Shown here: piece after piece, positions 23,986-33,704 of the stretch
Layout: each line of letters opens with the position of its first letter
How positions within the stretch are numbered: the first letter of the stretch is position 1
From: Bacteroidetes bacterium GWF2_41_31
GTDB lineage: Bacteria; Bacteroidota; Bacteroidia; Bacteroidales; F082
DNA length: 64,000 bases
Assembly (NCBI GenBank): GCA_001769215.1
Contig: MEOL01000014.1
Coordinates: forward strand, 124,001-188,000
Direction: 5' to 3'
Notes under the pieces: generated by a model
Told to the model about the DNA's origin: nothing
The model's input: only the letters and a program-made list of their open reading frames with translations
Databases searched by the model: none
Program-made: the position numbers and the translations under genes

Positions 23986-26900
23986 TTACCCGCCCATCAC
24001 CAGGGGTCTTGCGGCATCCGTTACAGCGCCAATTTTTATGGCAAAACTGGTCCGGTTTTTTATGTCTTCATCGGTTATGAAATGCACATCCAGCAGTCCT
24101 CCCTCCGTCCTCACACCGGTACGCCACTGGTTCATTTGAGCCAGGCTCAGACTCCAGCCTTCGAGCCAGGCAGTAAGTAGCGCCTGCTGTTCAGTGGTGT
24201 TGCTCACGTGTATCAGCAGGTCGATGTCACTTCCGGGCCCTGAAGTTCCATTTTTAACGCTTCCAAATAAATACAGGGCGACAATACCAAATATCGACGG
24301 GTCAATCGACTGCGCTATGTTTTCTGCGCATTTCTGTCGCCATTGCCAGTGTACCTCTTGTTTCCCTGATTGATTTACTGTTTCTTCCCTGATCACCTCT
24401 TCCTGTCGGGTTTCATGGGCATTTACCATCATGGCAACAGCCAGCGATCGGTCGGCGTTCATCAATACTTCGAGCACTTTGTCAGGATAGATGGCCCTTA
24501 CATCGATCACTTTGATCACTTTCTCCAGGTGTTGCATCTCGGGCAACAGCAAGGTGAGAATATTGGGACTTTTCAGAAAGAAATCCTCCTTAAAAATGAC
24601 TTCATCATCATCGGGATATAGCGGCAGGTATTTGATGTTGGCTTCAACCAGGTCCTGGAAGAAATGGGTGCCAAAGGATAAATCAGGGACATAGTCATTT
24701 GTTTTCCGGGCAATCTCAATGAGAATGGCCGTGTTTTTTATCTCCGAATAGGTAATACTAACGCCGAGTTTAATGTCTCCGCGACTTCCCCATCTACCCG
24801 GTCCCATGAGGATGAACTGTCGTTTGGGGAGCAATTTGTTGATCCTGCCCACCACATGTCCCACCTCAATCAGATCGTCGTGGCTTGAAAGCAAACCATA
24901 TTGAACCGGATCGACATACAACACGTGGGTAATGTTTGAAACAATGCCGTTGGGGACATATTTTTTTGCCGAAAAAATTACCTTGTCAGATGGAATGTTG
25001 GCTGGAATTTCGGCGGGCTTGCTATGTAATCCTGAACTTTGCGAACGGCATTGCAACAAATAAAAGTCCTGCCCGTCATGTGCGAACTCAATATCTACTG
25101 CATGGTGGTATTTTTTTTGCAAAACATCGAGCATGTTTTTTACTTCAGTTACAAATGAAGTCCGTTTGATGAGCCCTTCAAAATTTACCACGAACGCATC
25201 GCGGGTAAAATCCATACCCAGCGGACGCGCCGGCTGGATATAATTCTGTTTCAGGATGGATACCACTCTACTGATGGAAGGAAAATCGCGTCCATATCTT
25301 TTTAAAACCAGCTCAACCTCAACAGTTTCAAACTGGCCGGTGGTGAGGTTGACCACATCCATAAATTTAGGCGAATACCTGACGATTTCGTCGATGGTTA
25401 CATTCACCCTCAACTCTGGCTGTCCCGGAGAGATGAGTACCGGAAAGTCATCAGATATCCGGTCAACAGCACGGGTCCCCAAACCCGGCACCAGTCTGAT
25501 CAGGCCGTCTTCGCTCTTTATCCGGCTCGACCACCTGAAATCATTGTTGCTAAAAGCCACCCCGGCGAAGGCAGGAAAGAAATAAATTCCTGTTTTGGTG
25601 CCGACCACTTCCTGGATCATGATGCCCATTTCTTCGCGGTAGTCGAGCAACCCATTTTCTGCCCTGTATTCAATGGCATCGGGGCCAAAAGTGGAAGCAT
25701 ATACCTCGGCTACGGCATCTGACAAAGCCATCATACGTGTTCCCTTGTCACCCTGGTTGGCAATAAAAAGGCTTTTGTATTTCCCCGCGAAAACACTGCC
25801 CACACGGTCTTCGAGTAAACTTGAACTACGCACTATCAGCGGTGTTTCTCCAAAATAATCAAGCGCCATGGTGAGGCCTTTGAGTATTTCGGGAGGGAAG
25901 AGGGCGTTTTTGAATACATGTATCACGTACGGATATTCCTGGCGAACCTGCTCAATGTCCTTGTATTTTTGCTCTATCACGTCTTCCAGGTTGTTGTAGC
26001 TCATAAAGCGAAGCAGACCATCGGAGGTTAAATACCAGGTCTTTGGAACCTTCACATTTCCAAACAGTTCCTCATGGTTTTCAGTGTTTTTTAGTAAATG
26101 GTGTGCAACAAACAATCCCGCGCTTTTCCCTCCCAACTGTCCATGGCTTCCTGTGGGGTATATCACATGTTGCAACAGGTTATAAAAGCTGTCTATTTTA
26201 ATGAAGTTTTTGGCAATGTCGATAAAGGCAGGTTGGTCGCTGAGGATGCGGCGGATAAGCGATATTTTAATATTTTTTTCTCGTGGTTCCGACAGTTCAA
26301 GCATGTGAGGGGCCAGGTGGTGATAGCGCTCCACCGCTGAATTGATGTCGGCAAGCGACGATCCCATGTTCTCCAGTATCTCAGATAGAAAACCGGACCG
26401 GTCTTCCTTGGTCCATTTTTGAATGCGATTGAGGATATCCCTTTCGGAAAGGTGTCGTGCAGCCAACTCAAATATAGAATAACTTAACGAAAGCAGGTCG
26501 CTATCAGCCTGCTTTTGATAGGGACTGTTCACTTCCGTCAGCAAGGTGACATCGCTTTTAAATGAAGGGCTGAATAATTCCAGCATTTTACCGGCTTCCT
26601 CAACTCCCGTCCAGCAGAGATAATTGATCATCTTGCGCGAAAGACGGATCAGCAATTTGGGATCCGTTTGTTTGAGCATGTCCAGGATAACCCACCATTC
26701 ACTTTTCTGGTCCTTGTTCACGGCCAGTTCCTGATCGAAAACAGATTTAAGTTTTTGATGTAATATGAAGAGTGAGCACCTTTCTGCAAGGGCATCGATG
26801 AGTTTTCGTTCTTCCTTTAAAAAAGGTCCTTCATCCGATTGAGGACGTTCTTTGGTGTAAAACACTGCAATTTCGCCTGAGAGGATTGCCTGAACGATGA

Positions 26901-27156
26901 TTGGCGATCTGATGAACCAGGGCGTTTCGGTGAAATCATCGGAAGTAAATACCTGATTAAAACAGGTTAGTTTCACTTTGCAGATTTCAGGGTATTGCCA
27001 TCCGGCCGGAATAACACGTACCAGTTCATTGCACATTTCTGCATTCGAAAGTGTAGATTTATTAAGTATTTCCTGCACTTCGTACAAACAGTTGAGCTCT
27101 TTGGCTCTTTCTTTCAATTCCAACATCAGTTGGTCGAGCGGTTTGTTACTGGCCAT
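23986..27156 (-). CDS. GAF-like/PPDK-N (ATP-grasp)/nucleotidyltransferase fusion protein
   Basis: A 1056-residue cytoplasmic protein. Residues 1-150 look like a sensor-type GAF domain (ERAKELNCLYEVQEIL opening, then CSLFILHQKL). A helical segment follows to about 330. The PEP/pyruvate-phosphate dikinase N-terminal ATP-grasp domain begins with GQLGGKSAGLFVAH (about 337) and contains LIVRSSSLLEDRVGSVFAG and VDIEFAHDGQDFYLLQCRS. A further domain with GPGRWGSRGDIKLGV (about 782) and LSFGTHFFQDL is shared with the upstream gene. Residues 940-1056 form a minimal nucleotidyltransferase with YLFGSVKNGTSGPGSDIDLL (about 965-984). No phosphohistidine or PEP-binding domain was seen, so this is not a PEP synthase. 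It lies 11 bp after the 579-residue paralogue, in one operon. Confidence 0.8.
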   Translation of the reverse strand: MASNKPLDQLMLELKERAKELNCLYEVQEILNKSTLSNAEMCNELVRVIPAGWQYPEICKVKLTCFNQVFTSDDFTETPWFIRSPIIVQAILSGEIAVFYTKERPQSDEGPFLKEERKLIDALAERCSLFILHQKLKSVFDQELAVNKDQKSEWWVILDMLKQTDPKLLIRLSRKMINYLCWTGVEEAGKMLELFSPSFKSDVTLLTEVNSPYQKQADSDLLSLSYSIFELAARHLSERDILNRIQKWTKEDRSGFLSEILENMGSSLADINSAVERYHHLAPHMLELSEPREKNIKISLIRRILSDQPAFIDIAKNFIKIDSFYNLLQHVIYPTGSHGQLGGKSAGLFVAHHLLKNTENHEELFGNVKVPKTWYLTSDGLLRFMSYNNLEDVIEQKYKDIEQVRQEYPYVIHVFKNALFPPEILKGLTMALDYFGETPLIVRSSSLLEDRVGSVFAGKYKSLFIANQGDKGTRMMALSDAVAEVYASTFGPDAIEYRAENGLLDYREEMGIMIQEVVGTKTGIYFFPAFAGVAFSNNDFRWSSRIKSEDGLIRLVPGLGTRAVDRISDDFPVLISPGQPELRVNVTIDEIVRYSPKFMDVVNLTTGQFETVEVELVLKRYGRDFPSISRVVSILKQNYIQPARPLGMDFTRDAFVVNFEGLIKRTSFVTEVKNMLDVLQKKYHHAVDIEFAHDGQDFYLLQCRSQSSGLHSKPAEIPANIPSDKVIFSAKKYVPNGIVSNITHVLYVDPVQYGLLSSHDDLIEVGHVVGRINKLLPKRQFILMGPGRWGSRGDIKLGVSITYSEIKNTAILIEIARKTNDYVPDLSFGTHFFQDLVEANIKYLPLYPDDDEVIFKEDFFLKSPNILTLLLPEMQHLEKVIKVIDVRAIYPDKVLEVLMNADRSLAVAMMVNAHETRQEEVIREETVNQSGKQEVHWQWRQKCAENIAQSIDPSIFGIVALYLFGSVKNGTSGPGSDIDLLIHVSNTTEQQALLTAWLEGWSLSLAQMNQWRTGVRTEGGLLDVHFITDEDIKNRTSFAIKIGAVTDAARPLVMGG

Positions 27157-27167
27157 GTTAACTGTAT

Positions 27168-28907
27168 TTAAGTAAACCGGATGACTCCTCTGCCCGAGCG
27201 GCCATCTACCTTAATGGACAATGGTTGTTGGAGCCTTACATGTTTTATCGCTTCGGTTTCATTTACAATGTGTTGCGAGTTGAGCCAATCCCAATTGATG
27301 GGGTATTCGCCCGAATAAGGTACGGAAAAATACAGCACCCGAAAACTGGTTACATTGTGAAAAAAGTGTGATCCCTGGCTCAGTTCGGAATTCATCCCTG
27401 CTAATGGTGCTTCCACGATGGTTTTCGCCCCCGAAATTTGTCCCCAGTTTACCGGTATACCTGCCCATGCATCCGAGGTTCCCCAACGACCAAAGCCTAT
27501 TAACAAGTAAGGTTTTTTTTCATTGCAGAGCATCTCATTCATGTGGTCAATTTCTACTGTAATTTTCTGTGTCAGGGAAGCATCAAAAACTCCTGGTTTC
27601 ATAAAAACAATGTCCAATATTTCGTTGTTGATGCCATTGCCCAACACCTTAGGTGATGAACAGAGCACGTCAGGCTGTTTGAGTTCTTCGGTATTCACTT
27701 CAACTTCTTCCGTGGAAACCACCATGGGGCGTACCTGTAAAAAGCCAAATTTGGGCTTTTGACCCGGGGCGAAAGTCATGGCAAATTCGATTTCAACAGC
27801 GGTTCCGTAGTCTTGTTCGCAAAGCTGCAACAGATGGATGATGAGTTGGTTAAATGGGATGTCATCAAGACGCAGCAGGGGCGCGAAATTGAGTAACCGG
27901 GCACCGTTTTTACCAATACCCATGACCAATCGACCCGAATGGGGATCTAACGTGGAGGCCACCCACCGGAGTGTTTTGTCTTCCTCAGCCTTTTCCAGGT
28001 CTGGTTGGGCCAAATATTCCGTTTCTTTCAACGGATCGTATGCTGGTGCAGTGCCCATATTAACCGCCCAGAATTTTGTTTGGGTGATTTTTAATAAATC
28101 GTAAACGGAACCCACGGGTGGATCGGCTTTGGGATAAGCCGGGGAATACGACCAGCAGAGTCCCCCATCTACTACTGTTTTTCCCAAACCTAAGGCCAGA
28201 CTTACAATGCCGTCAGTGGGAGAAGCATTGCCGAAGGCATAATAATTTCGCGAACGTGCAACCCCGGCACATTCAGGATAAAATCGGTCACCATAGCGCT
28301 GACCCACCACCTCCTGAATAATAATGGCCATTTTCTCGTCTTCGGAAGTATGCTGCGTTGCTTTCATGTAATCGCGCGCAGCCTTAAAAAAGGTGCTGGC
28401 ATACACATATTTGATGGCTTCAACCAGTTTGTTGAAACGCGTGGTTGTGTCGGGTTGGTTGTTTGGAGTCATCTTGGTACCGTAAATACCTGCAAAAGGC
28501 TCACCTAAGGCATCTTCGAGCATGGAACTGGAGCGAATAGCCAGTGGTGAATGAACCTGGGCAATGAGTGCACGCAGATCTCCAAGGATTTCCATTGGCA
28601 ACGCCGCTTTTTGAAAGGCATGGGCAATGCGGTCGTCTGGCAACCCTGACAAGGCGATGTCGTACAATTTGTTCCGTTTCATGAATGCGTCAAATACATC
28701 TGTCCTGATGGCGGTCATGGCCGGAATGCCTATGTCTATAGGTTCAAACTGACTTTTAAATTCGGTGGTGTTCAGGAATTGATTGATACGTGCCAGACCA
28801 GTTGCTTTTCCGCCAATGGATCCATTGCCAATGGTTGTAATCCGGTTTTCTGAGTTTAAAAACAAACTGCGGCCAAAGGCAATCAGGTTGTCGGGGAGTT
28901 CTGTCAT
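27168..28907 (-). CDS. PPDK-N (PEP/pyruvate-binding ATP-grasp) domain protein
   Basis: A 579-residue cytoplasmic protein. The ATP-grasp part shows NGSIGGKATGLARINQFL (about residue 27), LAIRSSSMLEDALGEPFAG (about 119), MAIIIQEVVGQRYG and TAVEIEFAMTFAPG. The C-terminal part has GFGRWGTSDAWAGIPV (about 469), SQGSHFFHNVTSFRVLYF (about 520) and no central phosphohistidine domain or PEP-binding barrel. PEP synthase and PPDK need those, so the catalysed reaction is unknown; phosphorylation of a partner or small molecule is possible. It is the first gene of a two-gene minus-strand operon with the larger fusion protein, 11 bp apart. Confidence 0.8.
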   Translation of the reverse strand: MTELPDNLIAFGRSLFLNSENRITTIGNGSIGGKATGLARINQFLNTTEFKSQFEPIDIGIPAMTAIRTDVFDAFMKRNKLYDIALSGLPDDRIAHAFQKAALPMEILGDLRALIAQVHSPLAIRSSSMLEDALGEPFAGIYGTKMTPNNQPDTTTRFNKLVEAIKYVYASTFFKAARDYMKATQHTSEDEKMAIIIQEVVGQRYGDRFYPECAGVARSRNYYAFGNASPTDGIVSLALGLGKTVVDGGLCWSYSPAYPKADPPVGSVYDLLKITQTKFWAVNMGTAPAYDPLKETEYLAQPDLEKAEEDKTLRWVASTLDPHSGRLVMGIGKNGARLLNFAPLLRLDDIPFNQLIIHLLQLCEQDYGTAVEIEFAMTFAPGQKPKFGFLQVRPMVVSTEEVEVNTEELKQPDVLCSSPKVLGNGINNEILDIVFMKPGVFDASLTQKITVEIDHMNEMLCNEKKPYLLIGFGRWGTSDAWAGIPVNWGQISGAKTIVEAPLAGMNSELSQGSHFFHNVTSFRVLYFSVPYSGEYPINWDWLNSQHIVNETEAIKHVRLQQPLSIKVDGRSGRGVIRFT

Positions 28908-28928
28908 AGCGATGTTCTTTGCTCATTT

Positions 28929-28936
28929 CAAAGATA
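28929..28936 (-). promoter_or_regulatory. -7 element of the PPDK-N operon
   Basis: TATCTTTG on the minus strand, 21 bp before the ATG at 28907, is a perfect TAnnTTTG match. A -33 TTG was not evident. Confidence 0.45.
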
Positions 28937-29007
28937 GTAATTTCCGTTTCATGGATGCGACCCTACTTAAAAACGAGTGCAAGATTTGTAGCCTGAAAAA
29001 GAGAGGC

Positions 29008-32000
29008 TTAATTAATAACCACCTTCCTGATGATTTTTCTGTCCCCGAATAACATTTCAACCAGATAGATGCCCGGCTTAAGAGAAGTTACATCTATCCG
29101 GGTAAGGTGGCTATTGACATCCCCGACCTGAAGGGTATTTATTTTTAAACCCAACAGATCATATAAAGTGACTTCAACGAGTGGCCCTTTATCGAATTCA
29201 ATATTTAATTGATCGTTAGCAGGATTGGGATATATCCGTATCTCGTTGTTCTCCGAAAACAAGTTGATTGTCAGTATAGTGGCCGAGGGTGGAAACACAA
29301 TGTTGTCAAGCCAGGCACAGTCTGCACCACCTGAAGTATTGATATCTTTTTCGTAAGACCATTTGAGTAGATGTACTCCGGATGAAATGGAGTAAGTTTG
29401 TCCATCCCAATCATATTCACCGGACCATTCGCCAGCCAGGGTTCCGTCAATATAAAAACGGAGGTAGTCGTAATCCGCTTCAGAGGAAACCTTTCGCCAA
29501 TAGGTCAGGTTATCGGAAGACAAAACCTCCAGTTCAATGATTAGCTCTGATGTTTGTTCATTGCCTATAGTTCCTGATTTAGCCGAGAAATCCCCGGCAA
29601 ATGGATCTGTACCGCTAACCATCCATGACTGATTGCCTCCATGCTGCCATTCGAAACGAGAAAAATCCCCGGTTTCAAAATCTTCCATTACCAGTCCTAC
29701 CGGGATATAATAGGTCGCCGCCAGTTGATAGGCACCACTCGAAAGTAAGTAGTTGAATTCAATCAATGACCCCACCGGCGTATTTTCTGCGATGCTAATT
29801 TCGAAACCGGCTGTTTTGGTCTGGTTTGTGAGCAGGTCTTGCAATGAAAGCGATGAAGGGTATATGGTAACATGCGGACTTGTGGCGGATAGGCTGATTT
29901 GCGCATTAAAACAGTCGCTGTGTCCGAAGTTGGATGCATCAATCGCGAGTGTATCCGTCTCACCTGGATCGAGGGATCCACTGTTGTTGCCGCCAGTCGC
30001 GTCGAAAATAACCGGTGTTCCCAAATTCAGAACAGGAGCCTGGGCTGTGATTCCAAAACCGGAATCCCAACTGTCGGTTTCTGTTTGGCAATGTAGCGTA
30101 AACGCGATGTTGCGCTGATCGGGAATGCTGTCGTGAAAGTACACGGTGAACCCATTTTCAATAGCCGCTTGTTGTCCGGCCGGCACATTTCCATAATTTT
30201 CGATGGTGTCGGTGATGGTCACGAACGGATCGGTGGAAGAAAGTGTGATGGTCAGGTTATTGGCGTCACCCAGTCCTACATTTCCAACAGTTATCGTCAG
30301 CATAATGGTTTCGTCATAATCGGCCAGCTGATTGTTGTTACCCGATTCGTCATTGATTTGAACATCACTGAATACCACGTATGCACCTTCAGCAGGGATA
30401 AACTGCACGCTAAAGCTGGTTGGCAGACAATTTCTTCCCACCACAAACAGCGTGGCAGGGCCGGGTTGGGTAATGTCTTCATCAAAAACAATAGTCGCCG
30501 TACCCGACGCGTTGGTGATTCCTGTCCCACAAAGAATACCATCTTTCAGGAGGGAGCAGGTGAACCCTGTCATGGGAATTCCGCCCGATAGTACACTAAC
30601 CTCGGTGGAGGCAGATCCGATAACAATTTCATCCTCATAGCTTACGTCGATTGATATAGGCTCATCTGTCCAGACGCTCATGGCCGGGTCGCCAAAAGTG
30701 TTGAGGTCATAAAAATTCCATCGAAGCGCACCTTCTTCCCATTGGCCGGAAGCTTCAACCCAGGGTGCGGTTTGTATCTTGCTCTCTTTAAAAGCATTGC
30801 CTAAAAATCTCATTTCTTCGCCATACAAGGCGTCCATCATTTCACGGTGCAGGTGAGCAGCCGGGCCCTCCGTTTGGCCTTCGTTAAACCAGCCAAAACG
30901 CGAATTTCCCATCACTGCTACTGCAAAATTGTCGATGGTTACCATTTTCTCAAGAATGCAGTCGTTGGCATCAAAGGCACCACAATCGCATCCATGTGTT
31001 TGCAATAAAGTGTAGTTGTGATCAATACCGTTGGCACCAGAGAAATTGCCATTGGTTATGTCGCTGTTGGTCATATAAGCCACATAGGTTTGAGAAGCAT
31101 GACCCACATGGTGAACGAACTGCTTGCCTGAATTGATGGCCGCCATCAGGTCGTACTTTGACCAGGGTTGAATTTCTTCATAAAGTTTTTGAAAGTTATA
31201 ACCTTCAGGAATTCCGTTGGTGGTGTACCCATTGTCGCTGCGTTCGCCGATGAGTAGTTCTAAATAATCGCTGCCCCAGGTTTCCGGGTCATTATAAAGA
31301 TGTTCTTCGGCCATCAGGGCATTGGTCAATTCACCCGTTACCGGGAAATTTTGATAAAAATGACTTTTGTGCACCATGTTCTCCAGTTCATCAGGGGTGT
31401 TAAATGGGAAACGGGCTACTGCCACATCGGGCAACAAATCATCTTCATCAGGTTCTCCCCAAAGATTATTTCCATTGTCGTTCCAGTTGCCATCCAGCGC
31501 CGAATAATACAAATCGGAAGGGATTCCATTGTCCTGATAACCTCCGCCCGACTGAACATAACAATAAAATCCACGGTAAGGAACCAGTTCCACGTCACCG
31601 CCAAGGAGTACAAATTCTACTCCTTGATTTTGATATTGATCGGTGATATAGTTGCGTATCTTTTCTTGTAAATCCATCCCTGTTTCGTTTTGCAGGATGG
31701 TTTCCGTGGTAGTGACTTGTGACTGAATTCCCCTCTCCAGATACATTGATGTCAATGTGGAAAATCCGTCAGCAAACTGTTCAGGTGTAATAATGAGCAG
31801 CTTATATTGATCTGTATCACGCTTGGAAGGAATTTGATATTGGTTGATTTCAGCCGGGTTATCGGCAAAATTTTGCGCGTGCAGTTTGAAAGCAGGCGAG
31901 GGTTGCAGGTTTTGAAGTGCATCATGTGCTTTAGTATCTGGTGTGGTGTGTACCACGATGGTTACTTCTGCGAAATAACTCAATTTGCCGGTTGCAGGAA

Positions 32001-32451
32001 TGAGGTTGATGGGAGTGAAGGCCCCAATGGCAAAACCAAAACCGTTCATAAATTGTGTGCCGGGGGTTCTGGCTGCCTCCTCCGGGTAGTTAGCGGTTGA
32101 TTGGTACACAGATGAATTGTAATAAAAATCAGGGATTTCGGTTGAGGATAGGGGACGCGATGGCTGATAAGGTGAAAACTGGTAATCTCCCTCAACGAAT
32201 TGTTCGCTTTCGCGAATAATTTCCATGCTAACGACCATTTCGCCCGGAGGCAACAGCAATTTAACCGGAAAATAGGGCATCGAAGGCTCGCCTGCCCTGG
32301 CGGTCTGCATCGTTCCATCGAAACTGATCAGGCTGTACGGTCCTTTCTGAATGATCAGGGGAGTTGAAAAATGATAGGTGTGGCTAATGCTTCCTGCCAA
32401 AATGACTGTACTCAAAAAAACCAGGAAAACCAGCGAATAAATCTTTTTCAT
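29008..32451 (-). CDS. gingipain-type (C25) cysteine peptidase with T9SS sorting domain
   Basis: A 1147-residue secreted protein. It has a signal peptide (MKKIYSLVFLVFLSTVILAG) and an N-terminal propeptide-like region up to about 205. The C25 catalytic region runs from about 212 (KLLIITPEQFADGFSTL) through VEFVLLGGDVELVPYRG, the His in HHVGHASQTYV (about 457) and the Cys in LLQTHGCDCGAFD (about 495), to NSRFGWFNEGQ. Beta-sandwich repeats follow (about 660-930) and a C-terminal T9SS type A sorting domain (IRIYPNPANDQLNIEFD, ending in IIRKVVIN). It should be exported across the outer membrane and cut there. The catalytic dyad is present, so it is probably active. No neighbouring T9SS genes are in the window. 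Confidence 0.88.
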   Translation of the reverse strand: MKKIYSLVFLVFLSTVILAGSISHTYHFSTPLIIQKGPYSLISFDGTMQTARAGEPSMPYFPVKLLLPPGEMVVSMEIIRESEQFVEGDYQFSPYQPSRPLSSTEIPDFYYNSSVYQSTANYPEEAARTPGTQFMNGFGFAIGAFTPINLIPATGKLSYFAEVTIVVHTTPDTKAHDALQNLQPSPAFKLHAQNFADNPAEINQYQIPSKRDTDQYKLLIITPEQFADGFSTLTSMYLERGIQSQVTTTETILQNETGMDLQEKIRNYITDQYQNQGVEFVLLGGDVELVPYRGFYCYVQSGGGYQDNGIPSDLYYSALDGNWNDNGNNLWGEPDEDDLLPDVAVARFPFNTPDELENMVHKSHFYQNFPVTGELTNALMAEEHLYNDPETWGSDYLELLIGERSDNGYTTNGIPEGYNFQKLYEEIQPWSKYDLMAAINSGKQFVHHVGHASQTYVAYMTNSDITNGNFSGANGIDHNYTLLQTHGCDCGAFDANDCILEKMVTIDNFAVAVMGNSRFGWFNEGQTEGPAAHLHREMMDALYGEEMRFLGNAFKESKIQTAPWVEASGQWEEGALRWNFYDLNTFGDPAMSVWTDEPISIDVSYEDEIVIGSASTEVSVLSGGIPMTGFTCSLLKDGILCGTGITNASGTATIVFDEDITQPGPATLFVVGRNCLPTSFSVQFIPAEGAYVVFSDVQINDESGNNNQLADYDETIMLTITVGNVGLGDANNLTITLSSTDPFVTITDTIENYGNVPAGQQAAIENGFTVYFHDSIPDQRNIAFTLHCQTETDSWDSGFGITAQAPVLNLGTPVIFDATGGNNSGSLDPGETDTLAIDASNFGHSDCFNAQISLSATSPHVTIYPSSLSLQDLLTNQTKTAGFEISIAENTPVGSLIEFNYLLSSGAYQLAATYYIPVGLVMEDFETGDFSRFEWQHGGNQSWMVSGTDPFAGDFSAKSGTIGNEQTSELIIELEVLSSDNLTYWRKVSSEADYDYLRFYIDGTLAGEWSGEYDWDGQTYSISSGVHLLKWSYEKDINTSGGADCAWLDNIVFPPSATILTINLFSENNEIRIYPNPANDQLNIEFDKGPLVEVTLYDLLGLKINTLQVGDVNSHLTRIDVTSLKPGIYLVEMLFGDRKIIRKVVIN

Positions 32452-32471
32452 AAAAATGTGGTTTGAACATG

Positions 32472-32479
32472 CAAATATA
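32472..32479 (-). promoter_or_regulatory. -7 element of the C25 peptidase gene
   Basis: TATATTTG on the minus strand fits TAnnTTTG and lies 20 bp before the ATG at 32451. No matching -33 element was seen. Confidence 0.4.
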
Positions 32480-32574
32480 CTTATAACTGGACAACTCCCC
32501 TGTAAAACAGTTGCATCGTAAGTAAATTTGTGTGGGTTATTTAGAATCCTGAATTTTATGTCTCAAAGAAACTA

Positions 32575-32607
32575 TTTGGTTGAATTTTGCAGAATGTGCT
32601 ATCTTTG
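32575..32607 (+). promoter_or_regulatory. aroB promoter
   Basis: TTTG at 32575-32578, a 21-nt spacer, and TATCTTTG at 32600-32607 match the Bacteroidota -33/-7 pattern. The ATG of aroB is only 5 bp further on, so the transcript would start at or next to the start codon (leaderless or nearly so). Confidence 0.65.
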
Positions 32608-32612
32608 CCGCG

Positions 32613-33689
32613 ATGATAAATCTACCTTTTACACTTGATACCGACACCGTTTGGTATGCCATTGGAGATGGATCGCTGGTGAAATCAGTCCATCAACTCG
32701 AAGGATTTAAACGCATTATCATTCTTGTGGATGAAAATACGCAACAGCATTGTCTTCCGGTTTTACATGAATTGGTACCTGAACTAAAAAGCTGTGATGT
32801 GATCCGTGTTTCCAGTGGCGAGAAAAACAAAAATATTGCCCAGTCGTCATACATCTGGAACGAACTAACACGACTTAAGGCGGGCCGCGATCATTTGTTG
32901 CTTAACCTGGGGGGAGGTGTCATCACCGATTCAGGTGGATTTGCAGCCGCTACCTTTAAACGAGGTATGCGATTCCTTAATATTCCTACTACCTTACTTG
33001 GTATGGTAGATGCAGCCATAGGAGGGAAAACCGGTGTTGATTTTCATGATTTTAAAAATCAGGTGGGTTTATTTGTCGATCCGGTTGGAGTGATAATTGA
33101 ACCCCTTTTCCTGAAAACGCTGGATCAACGACAATGGCAGTCGGGCTTTTCCGAGGTGTTGAAATATGCTTTGATCATGGACAAAGACTTGTGGGGCAGG
33201 GTTCATGGAAAACACTTTTCTGAGGTAGAAGATTGGAGTACCATCATTACCAAAGCCGCCAGAGACAAAATTGACATTGTCCGTTTTGATGCTGCCGAGC
33301 GCGGGGTAAGGAAAAACCTGAATTTTGGACATACCGTGGGTCATGCCCTGGAATCGTATTTTTTAAGAACCCATAACGAAACTACCCATGGAATGGCCAT
33401 TGCTGCTGGCATGATCTGCGAAGCATGGATATCGGCAAAAATCTTTGAATTTGATGAAGCACAACTGGTTGAAATTGTGACCATGATTGATAAAAACTTT
33501 GAACGCTTTACTTTTGACGAAAGTAAAATCCCTTTGATCATTGAGTTGATGCATCAAGACAAAAAAATGCGTGGAAATAAACTGCTTTTCAGTTTGCTAC
33601 GCAGGCTTGGAAAGGCAACACATGATGTAGAAGTGAGCCCTCATCTCATCGAAGACAGCCTTCGGTATTATTTTAAAGGAAAAGTGTAA
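32613..33689 (+). CDS. aroB: 3-dehydroquinate synthase
   Basis: About 358 residues from the ATG at 32613; a TTG 33 bp upstream would place the start inside the promoter and is rejected. The NAD+ site reads LLNLGGGVITDSGGFAAATF, followed by PTTLLGMVDAAIGGKTGVDF and the metal-ligand motif NFGHTVGHALES (about residues 236-247). AroB turns DAHP into 3-dehydroquinate, the second shikimate-pathway step, in the cytoplasm. It is followed after 15 bp by aroA, giving a small aromatic operon that also includes the CCG protein gene. Confidence 0.95.
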   Translation: MINLPFTLDTDTVWYAIGDGSLVKSVHQLEGFKRIIILVDENTQQHCLPVLHELVPELKSCDVIRVSSGEKNKNIAQSSYIWNELTRLKAGRDHLLLNLGGGVITDSGGFAAATFKRGMRFLNIPTTLLGMVDAAIGGKTGVDFHDFKNQVGLFVDPVGVIIEPLFLKTLDQRQWQSGFSEVLKYALIMDKDLWGRVHGKHFSEVEDWSTIITKAARDKIDIVRFDAAERGVRKNLNFGHTVGHALESYFLRTHNETTHGMAIAAGMICEAWISAKIFEFDEAQLVEIVTMIDKNFERFTFDESKIPLIIELMHQDKKMRGNKLLFSLLRRLGKATHDVEVSPHLIEDSLRYYFKGKV

Positions 33690-33704
33690 TTAATCAAACC
33701 TCAC

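Noticed and set aside
23986..28907. PEP synthase or pyruvate phosphate dikinase activity
   Set aside because: Only the ATP-grasp part is present; the phosphohistidine and PEP-binding domains are missing in both proteins.
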